Assembly: GCA_966212235.1 (NCBI GenBank)
Contig: CBIHPP010000001.1
Span: 1-64,000, forward strand
DNA from: Niastella sp966212235
GTDB taxonomy: Bacteria; Bacteroidota; Bacteroidia; Chitinophagales; Chitinophagaceae
Direction: 5' to 3'
Length of the DNA stretch: 64,000 nt
Below the pieces are notes generated by a model. That model was not told where the DNA came from, made no database searches, and saw nothing but the letters and a program-made list of their open reading frames with translations. This document shows, piece by piece, positions 59,716 through 64,000 of this stretch (its first letter is position 1; the number at the start of each line of letters is the position of its first letter). Made by a program: the position numbers and the translations under genes.

Positions 59716-60415
59716 ATGCATGTCCCAGGTGCAGATGGGCGAGGGTTCCCACGATGGTTTTAAAGCCGATCTTAAATTCTTCTTCCCATTTTTTTAATAT
59801 TAATTGTTCACCTTCTCTTTCGGCATCATCAAGATATATTGCAGCATTTTCTGTTAGTTTCCCATATATATAGGGACCGGCCGGATAACGGGCTTCCTGT
59901 TTTATTTTTTCATAAGCAGGGGGGCCATCTATTATTACCAGATCGAACAGCTTATTGCGCGTTTTACCATCCAGCACGTTTTGATCGTACCATTTGTTTG
60001 AACCAATGGCAAAAGAGGAAGGTTGTAAAGGGGCGTGCACTATTTCAATAAAGCTTTCAAGCTGTTCAGTTAAAATAATTGTCTCAAGAACCTGGGCCCA
60101 ATTGGCATCATGCTCAATGGATGTAACCCGTAACGTAAGATTATTTTTACGTGCGAGACGACCAATAAGAAGAGTTGAGATGCCTGAGCCAAATTCAAGG
60201 ATCTGTTTTCGCTGATTAATTATAATATCATTGAGAATGGTTGCCAGGCATACGGGGCGCATCGCTGACATGGTATAAGGGAGATAGCCTTCCTGCAAAA
60301 GAGGCTGTAAAACGCCTAATGCATATATGTCATCTGTTCGCATCGTATGCGAAGTTACCAATTCGGTTGGTTGCAAATATGTTTCAGCAACAGGTTGTAT
60401 TGCCTGGCTATCCAT
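59696..60415 (-). CDS. Class I SAM-dependent methyltransferase-like protein
   Basis: A 239-residue protein from the ATG at 60415 (MDSQ). A GTG at 60442 would add nine residues and overlap the upstream gene by 14 bases; I prefer the ATG. Motif I is ILEFGSGIST at residues about 72-81. An acidic motif II follows (SIEHDANW), and LFDLVIIDGPP marks the post-core strand. This looks like the O-methyltransferase/TylF-like branch, but the residues that fix the substrate cannot be read. It lies 13 bases after the PLOD-like gene on the same strand, so the two probably form one transcript. Methylation of the peptide or its sugar is a guess from context. Confidence 0.75.
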   Translation of the reverse strand: MDSQAIQPVAETYLQPTELVTSHTMRTDDIYALGVLQPLLQEGYLPYTMSAMRPVCLATILNDIIINQRKQILEFGSGISTLLIGRLARKNNLTLRVTSIEHDANWAQVLETIILTEQLESFIEIVHAPLQPSSFAIGSNKWYDQNVLDGKTRNKLFDLVIIDGPPAYEKIKQEARYPAGPYIYGKLTENAAIYLDDAEREGEQLILKKWEEEFKIGFKTIVGTLAHLHLGHAFNPLLF

Positions 60416-60428
60416 GGAGAATAAGTTA

Positions 60429-61235
60429 TTAATTAAAAGCACCTACATGCTGAATATCGAGTTTGCTGCTTCCGGGGATTTGTGAATAAAGCATTTCCAT
60501 GCAATCGGGATAGGTTGTCAGGAAATCTGAGGTTTGCCCATTGAAGTGCACATTACAAGGCCATGTGCCCGTTATTTTATTATATATTCGTCCGCCGGTA
60601 ATCTGGTAATTGGTATGAAACCAATTGTAAAAAGCTATAGTGTATTCTTCATTATTACGCATTTCCTCCGGAAGCGCGTTCTGAATGCACTCGTTGGAGA
60701 AAGTGGAAAATATATTGCATTGCGTGTCGAGCTTGATGAGGTCTTTATTTCTAAGGTAGCGGATTGTCCATGAATACTGATTGCTCCAGTTGAAATTACT
60801 TTCCACATCGCTTATATCTTCCGTTAGTAGTTTCTTGATCAACCCTGCTTTTCCAATATATCCACCGCTGTTCAGGTATTTATAAATACTATCGGTAATA
60901 TCGGGATATAAATTTTTAAGGCTCGTATCAGGAAAGCAATCTGCTTCTGCCGAAAAAAGCAGAGATGTGTTTGCTTGTTTGAACTTTTCCAAAATTTCCT
61001 GTTCATCGGATATTAATAACGTGTCGTAGCCGTCAGTAAAAAGGACGATCTCCTCTTCATTCAGCTCGCTGAGGTAGTTTTTTATCAGTTCATCTTTTGA
61101 CCGGTGGTTTTTATTTTCATATTCATTTTGGTTGCATACGAAAGCCTTTAAATTCAAATTCTGCAATGCGCAGGATGCTTTCAGTTTAAAAAAGCCTCCA
61201 TGGTTTGGATCGGAAATTACTGTTAGTACTATCAT
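60429..61235 (-). CDS. PLOD-like glycosyltransferase
   Basis: A 268-residue protein resembling the glycosyltransferase domain of procollagen-lysine hydroxylases (PLOD/LH3). The shared features are KDELIKNYL, VLFTDGYDTLL with a D68-G-Y-D71 metal motif, the FSAEADCFPD segment, LYP, and YLNSGGYIGKAGLI, all in the order seen in PLOD proteins. Animal relatives transfer glucose or galactose to hydroxylysine; bacterial homologs appear in polysaccharide and tailoring contexts. No hydroxylase domain is present. Together with the GT2 pair it is the third glycosyltransferase near the assembly line. The acceptor is unknown; hydroxyl groups of Thr, Ser or the statine-like units are possible by inference. 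Confidence 0.8.
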   Translation of the reverse strand: MIVLTVISDPNHGGFFKLKASCALQNLNLKAFVCNQNEYENKNHRSKDELIKNYLSELNEEEIVLFTDGYDTLLISDEQEILEKFKQANTSLLFSAEADCFPDTSLKNLYPDITDSIYKYLNSGGYIGKAGLIKKLLTEDISDVESNFNWSNQYSWTIRYLRNKDLIKLDTQCNIFSTFSNECIQNALPEEMRNNEEYTIAFYNWFHTNYQITGGRIYNKITGTWPCNVHFNGQTSDFLTTYPDCMEMLYSQIPGSSKLDIQHVGAFN

Positions 61236-61309
61236 GTAATCGTTTTAATGTTCAAGTTTCATGCGGGAGCAAATTATTGCGTAAACAAAATACATACAAA
61301 TGGAAACCC

Positions 61310-61331
61310 TTTGGTTAGTATTGCTACCAAA
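61310..61331. promoter_or_regulatory. Imperfect inverted repeat between the divergent PLOD-like and PPTase genes
   Basis: TTTGGTTAG and CTACCAAA are near-perfect arms around a five-base centre, in the 175-base gap between divergent genes (61236-61410). The position suits an operator acting on one or both promoters. No convincing -33/-7 pair was found in this gap. Confidence 0.35.
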
Positions 61332-61410
61332 TTATTTTTCGGATTTTGCTAAAACGAATGTTCTCCCGTTGGTTTAATTTACATTGTCGGTAGTTAACTT
61401 TTATATAGCA

Positions 61411-62064
61411 ATGATCAGGATACTTTATACCCATATGTCTGTCACCCAACCAGCAGATCCTGTTGTTAATTACTGGATGGACCTTATGCCGTTGGCTATT
61501 CGGGAAAAGATAAACAGATACAGGAGATGGCAGGATGCTCAGGCGTGCCTGTTTGGGAAAGCCTTGTTATATCTCTGTTTATCCAGATTCTATCCTTCCT
61601 GGTCTTTAAGCAATATGGATTATACGGCATATAACCGCCCATATATTAAACAAGGCGGTCTTGATTTCAATATTTCTCATTCGGGTGAACACATTGTCTG
61701 CGCTATAAGCAGTACCTGTCGCGTTGGTATTGATATTGAAGAAATAAATGAATTGGAACTGGATGCGTATTCATCTCAATTTAATGATAGTGAATGGAAG
61801 ATCGTGCATACTGATACGGATCAGAAACGTACTTTTTTTCGCATCTGGACACAAAAGGAAGCGTTAATAAAAGCAAATGGCAAAGGGCTTTTAATTCCTT
61901 TAAAAACGATATACATCAACTGTAATGTAGCGCTGATAGAAAGCGAGCCCTGGTATTTGCAGGAAATACCTATAAGCGAAAAGTATATCTGCCACCTGGC
62001 AACTGACAGGCCACAAAATGAAACAACCACTATAATAACATATGAAGATCTATTGAATAGATAA
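61411..62064 (+). CDS. 4'-phosphopantetheinyl transferase, Sfp type
   Basis: A 217-residue protein from the ATG at 61411 (MIRILYTH). A TTG at 61384 could add nine residues but is a weaker choice. Key motifs are NRPY then FNISHSGEHIVCAI, the metal-binding GIDIEE (Asp108, Glu110), and FRIWTQKEALIKANGKGL. The enzyme transfers phosphopantetheine from CoA to the Ser of carrier domains. Its broad Sfp-like class fits both the ACPs and the PCPs of the megasynthases in this window, eleven carrier domains in all. It is on the same strand as the cluster but separated by two minus-strand genes, so it has its own promoter. Confidence 0.93.
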   Translation: MIRILYTHMSVTQPADPVVNYWMDLMPLAIREKINRYRRWQDAQACLFGKALLYLCLSRFYPSWSLSNMDYTAYNRPYIKQGGLDFNISHSGEHIVCAISSTCRVGIDIEEINELELDAYSSQFNDSEWKIVHTDTDQKRTFFRIWTQKEALIKANGKGLLIPLKTIYINCNVALIESEPWYLQEIPISEKYICHLATDRPQNETTTIITYEDLLNR

Positions 62065-62101
62065 AAGAATCCTGATAGCCATCAGTATCCTTTTATCTAT
62101 T
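62056..62101. terminator. Bidirectional terminator between the PPTase and response regulator genes
   Basis: The 12-base arms AATAGATAAAAG and CTTTTATCTATT pair perfectly. An inner stem CTGAT/ATCAG has the loop AGCC. The left arm includes the stop codon of the PPTase gene. T-rich sequence follows on the plus strand, and the left arm gives T-rich sequence on the minus strand. It sits between convergent genes. Confidence 0.75.
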
Positions 62102-62121
62102 TGGTTGTTACTGTCTTTGTT

Positions 62122-62838
62122 TTATCTTTTTTGTCCGTTTAATTTAGCATAGGCGGGTTCGTTTGCAATAGAATAACGTGATGAGGGGTTTATGATGCCT
62201 TCCCGAATTGCATATTTTAATATTGCTACAGTTGATTTGACATCCAGTTTTTCCTTGATATCCTGCCGTATTTTTTCAATTGATCTTACTCCCAGGAAAA
62301 GTTTTTCGGATATTTCCTTATTGCTCTTTTCTTCCCAGATCATTCTTATTATTGTTTTTTCTCTTTCACTAAGTGATACCTCTTTTCTAATCTTGTTTTT
62401 TTCGAAGTTTTGTAGTTTGTTCCAGTAAAGTATATCAGTAAACAGTTTGTTTTGGTATATACTTTTTGTAGCAACAGAAAAGGCTGCATTCAATAGTTCG
62501 CTTGGTTCATCAGATTTTGAGATAATGGCATGTACTCCGAGTTCAAGCAGTTCGTTAAGAATTTTTGGATTGGAGGACATGGAAAGGATGATCACTTTAA
62601 TGTCAGGATAATCATGGCGGATCAATTGCAAAGCTTCTTCAGCATTAATTGTCGGAGTAACAATGTCCATAAATAAAATGTCAATCTTAACGTTCGGAAG
62701 GCGTAGTAATAATTCTTCGTAAGAAGCTGTTTGAAGTGCCACATTTAGGTCGGGCTGTTTTTGAAGGAAGTCAACAAGTACTTTTCTAAATAAGGTGTGA
62801 TCATCAGTGATGGCAAGGTTTAATTTCGTCGATAACAT
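62122..62838 (-). CDS. LuxR/NarL-type response regulator
   Basis: A 238-residue protein. The receiver domain (residues about 5-125) has the acidic pair D12-D13, phospho-acceptor D58 in LFMDIVTP, and Lys in AIISKSDEP. The C-terminal helix-turn-helix (about 155-200) reads SLSEREKTIIRMIWEEKSNKEISEKLFLGVRSIEKIRQDIKEKL in outline, a LuxR-type domain. No sensor kinase gene is in the window. It may control the assembly-line genes, but nothing in the sequence proves a link. A dyad overlaps its likely promoter, which suggests autoregulation or control by another factor. Confidence 0.92.
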   Translation of the reverse strand: MLSTKLNLAITDDHTLFRKVLVDFLQKQPDLNVALQTASYEELLLRLPNVKIDILFMDIVTPTINAEEALQLIRHDYPDIKVIILSMSSNPKILNELLELGVHAIISKSDEPSELLNAAFSVATKSIYQNKLFTDILYWNKLQNFEKNKIRKEVSLSEREKTIIRMIWEEKSNKEISEKLFLGVRSIEKIRQDIKEKLDVKSTVAILKYAIREGIINPSSRYSIANEPAYAKLNGQKR

Positions 62839-62888
62839 AAAAAATAAGGTTTTAGGACAATCTCAAGTTACATAAATTCACTATTAGA

Positions 62889-62928
62889 GGGACAGCAAAT
62901 ATTCAAAAATATTTATAATGTTTGTCCC
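62889..62928. promoter_or_regulatory. Nested dyads over the response regulator promoter
   Basis: Outer arms GGGACA (62889-62894) and TGTCCC (62923-62928) enclose a second perfect dyad, AAATATT-caaa-AATATTT (62897-62914). The inner dyad covers the -7 box and the outer right arm touches the -33 element. The placement suits a repressor or autoregulator site. Confidence 0.4.
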
Positions 62929-62931
62929 AAA
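62904..62931 (-). promoter_or_regulatory. Candidate Bacteroidota promoter of the response regulator gene
   Basis: On the minus strand, TATTTTTG (62904-62911) matches the TAnnTTTG -7 box exactly. TTTG (62928-62931) lies 16 bases upstream as a possible -33 element, slightly closer than usual. The -7 box is 65 bases from the start codon. Confidence 0.5.
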
Positions 62932-63141
62932 TCGGTTATGTATAACGGATTGATAACAATATCGTAAAAACCGAAAGCGAATTTAGTACTGGCGCTAATG
63001 GCATGCAGGTATAAATATTAAATCTAATATACAACCGAAACCACGCCTTGTCATCATGCTTTTGGGTAAAAAATGTCAAAATGACAAATTTATGATCACG
63101 GTGGGGTATTGCTGATATCTTTATTTATATATTTCGCTTTA

Positions 63142-64000
63142 TCAGGAAAGCGCCTCGGGTGGAGGCCCACCGGCGGGTCTTGAATTGTCTGCAGGTAGTG
63201 GAATAAATTCTACATTATCTGTAGGCGGTAAAAGGATCCGGCCCTGTTTCCAGTCTTCCTTGGCCTGCTCGATCCGTTCTTTCCGGCTCGATACAAAGTT
63301 CCACCAGATGTACCGGTCTCCCAGGTGTTCGCCACCCAGCATCATTAACGTGGTGTTTTCCTTTGCAAGGATCAGGGGATCTACCCCTTTAGAAAATACC
63401 AACAGCTTGCCATTGGTATAGGTAACACCATTCACTTCAATACTGCCCTTAACGATGTACACACCGCGTTCACTATGTTCTTTTGGTAGACCAAAGCCGG
63501 CGCCGGCATCGAGTACGACATGCAGGTAAAACAAGGGCGAACTTGTTTTAACATGACTCGTTAACCCATAAGCATCACCGGCTATTAAACGCATCCAAAC
63601 GCCCTTGTCGGTAAAAACCGGTAATTCTTCTGCTGTATAGTTTTTAAAGGAGGGGTTTGCTTCTTCGTCTTTTTCAGGAAGAGCCACCCATGTTTGAATC
63701 ATTTCCAGCCCGCCACCTGCCAGGATGGCCGGGTCTTCAAAACGTTCGCTATGGGCTATTCCTTTCCCGGCAGTCATCCAGTTCACTTCTCCGGGCTTTA
63801 TCAGTTGCTCCACGCCAAGACTATCCCTGTGCGTTACTTTGCCGCCAAGTAAGTAACTTACCGTTGACAAACCAATATGGGGGTGGGGTAGCACATCGAG
63901 GTTGGTGGTTGCGGGCACGCTAATGGGACCGCCATGGTCCATAAAGATGAAAGGGCCTACCATTCTCCTTAGCCGGAACGGCAGAATACGCTTTACGGAA
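63142..64000 (-). CDS. Pirin family protein, 5' end outside the window
   Basis: The first methionine in the window (63961-63963) is internal. Upstream codons stay open to the edge and read VKRILPFRLRRMVGPF, which matches the N-terminal region of pirins (RRMVGPFxxxDH). The N-terminal cupin has the metal ligands in PHPHIGLSTVSYL and a Glu in MTAGKGIAHSE. The C-terminal cupin follows (YIVKGSIEVNG, GGEHLGDRYIWWNFVSS). Bacterial pirins include quercetinase-like enzymes and regulators of metabolism. It is probably a chromosomal neighbour not linked to the biosynthetic cluster. Confidence 0.93.
   Translation of the reverse strand, partial: SVKRILPFRLRRMVGPFIFMDHGGPISVPATTNLDVLPHPHIGLSTVSYLLGGKVTHRDSLGVEQLIKPGEVNWMTAGKGIAHSERFEDPAILAGGGLEMIQTWVALPEKDEEANPSFKNYTAEELPVFTDKGVWMRLIAGDAYGLTSHVKTSSPLFYLHVVLDAGAGFGLPKEHSERGVYIVKGSIEVNGVTYTNGKLLVFSKGVDPLILAKENTTLMMLGGEHLGDRYIWWNFVSSRKERIEQAKEDWKQGRILLPPTDNVEFIPLPADNSRPAGGPPPEALS

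Larger units (their letters stand above)
62839..63141. other. 303-base intergenic region
   Basis: No coding sequence was recognised. It holds the promoter and dyads given separately and a small inverted repeat, TGTCA-AAA-TGACA (63074-63086). The rest is AT-rich without a clear signal. Confidence 0.6.

Noticed and set aside
60416..60442. GTG start at 60442 for the methyltransferase-like gene
   Set aside because: An ATG 27 bases downstream gives a normal protein without overlap; the GTG cannot be excluded but has no support.
63961..63963. ATG at the right edge as the start of the pirin gene
   Set aside because: Upstream codons read VKRILPFRLRR, the usual pirin N-terminal region, so the gene continues past the window.
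1..64000. Many short open frames on the opposite strand or other frames of the megasynthase genes
   Set aside because: They overlap well-supported genes, match no family I know, and repeat exactly where the duplicated segment repeats, as expected for shadows.
1..64000. CRISPR array, tRNA, rRNA, riboswitch, ABC exporter, thioesterase
   Set aside because: I looked for repeats with regular spacing, conserved RNA motifs and the protein signatures (GxSxG TE domain, ABC Walker/signature motifs) and saw none in this window.

Overview
The window is one arm of a large NRPS/PKS biosynthetic gene cluster from a Bacteroidota bacterium, most likely of the Chitinophaga/Chitinophagaceae type. The organism call is an inference. 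It rests on AT-leaning coding sequence, a carboxypeptidase-regulatory/plug outer-membrane barrel protein with a Bacteroidota signal peptide, a BlaI/M56 pair, no visible Shine-Dalgarno sites, and a perfect TAnnTTTG -7 box upstream of the LuxR-type regulator. No rRNA, tRNA, CRISPR, transposase or phage gene was seen.

Region 1 (1-49720) holds eight same-strand genes with gaps of about 10-75 bases, so probably one operon. Seven are assembly-line subunits: a C-A(Thr)-PCP subunit cut by the left edge; KS-AT-KR-ACP-C-A(Gly)-PCP-C-A(Asn)-PCP-E-C; A(unassigned)-PCP-C; a C-lobe fragment-A(Asn)-PCP; KS-AT-KR-ACP-C-A(Ser)-PCP; KS-AT-KR-ACP-C-A(Thr)-PCP-E-C-A(unassigned)-PCP; and KS-AT-KR-ACP-C*. A glutamine-dependent asparagine synthetase gene sits between the second and third. 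If the genes work in order, the chain reads (upstream)-Thr-C2 unit-Gly-D-Asn-X-Asn-C2 unit-Ser-C2 unit-D-Thr-Y-C2 unit. Each PKS module carries only KR and has a malonyl-type AT, so each amino acid before it (Thr, Asn, Ser, Y) should become a statine-like gamma-amino-beta-hydroxy acid. No thioesterase is seen; the line ends in a condensation-like domain.

Region 2 (49752-59715) holds two tandem GT2-type glycosyltransferase paralogs, a secreted serine hydrolase of the class C beta-lactamase/S12 peptidase type, a BlaI-type repressor, an M56 (BlaR1-like) membrane metalloprotease with a repeat-rich C-terminal region, an outer-membrane beta-barrel protein, and an Asp/Glu racemase family protein. 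The BlaI/M56 pair next to the hydrolase looks like an inducible regulatory unit, with a symmetric set of palindromes just upstream of the repressor gene.

Region 3 (59696-64000) is mixed in orientation. It holds a SAM methyltransferase-like gene and a PLOD-like glycosyltransferase gene (minus strand), an Sfp-type phosphopantetheinyl transferase (plus strand) that could activate all carrier domains, a LuxR/NarL response regulator (minus strand), and a pirin gene cut by the right edge.

The most notable observations are: the four statine-forming modules; a 2-kb duplicated C/A segment that reads as identical over about 1.67 kb in two different subunits; a fossil epimerization domain in the glycine module; an unusual boundary where a full C domain is followed by a subunit that starts with half a C domain; and a D-Asn-containing line next to a secreted S12 hydrolase.
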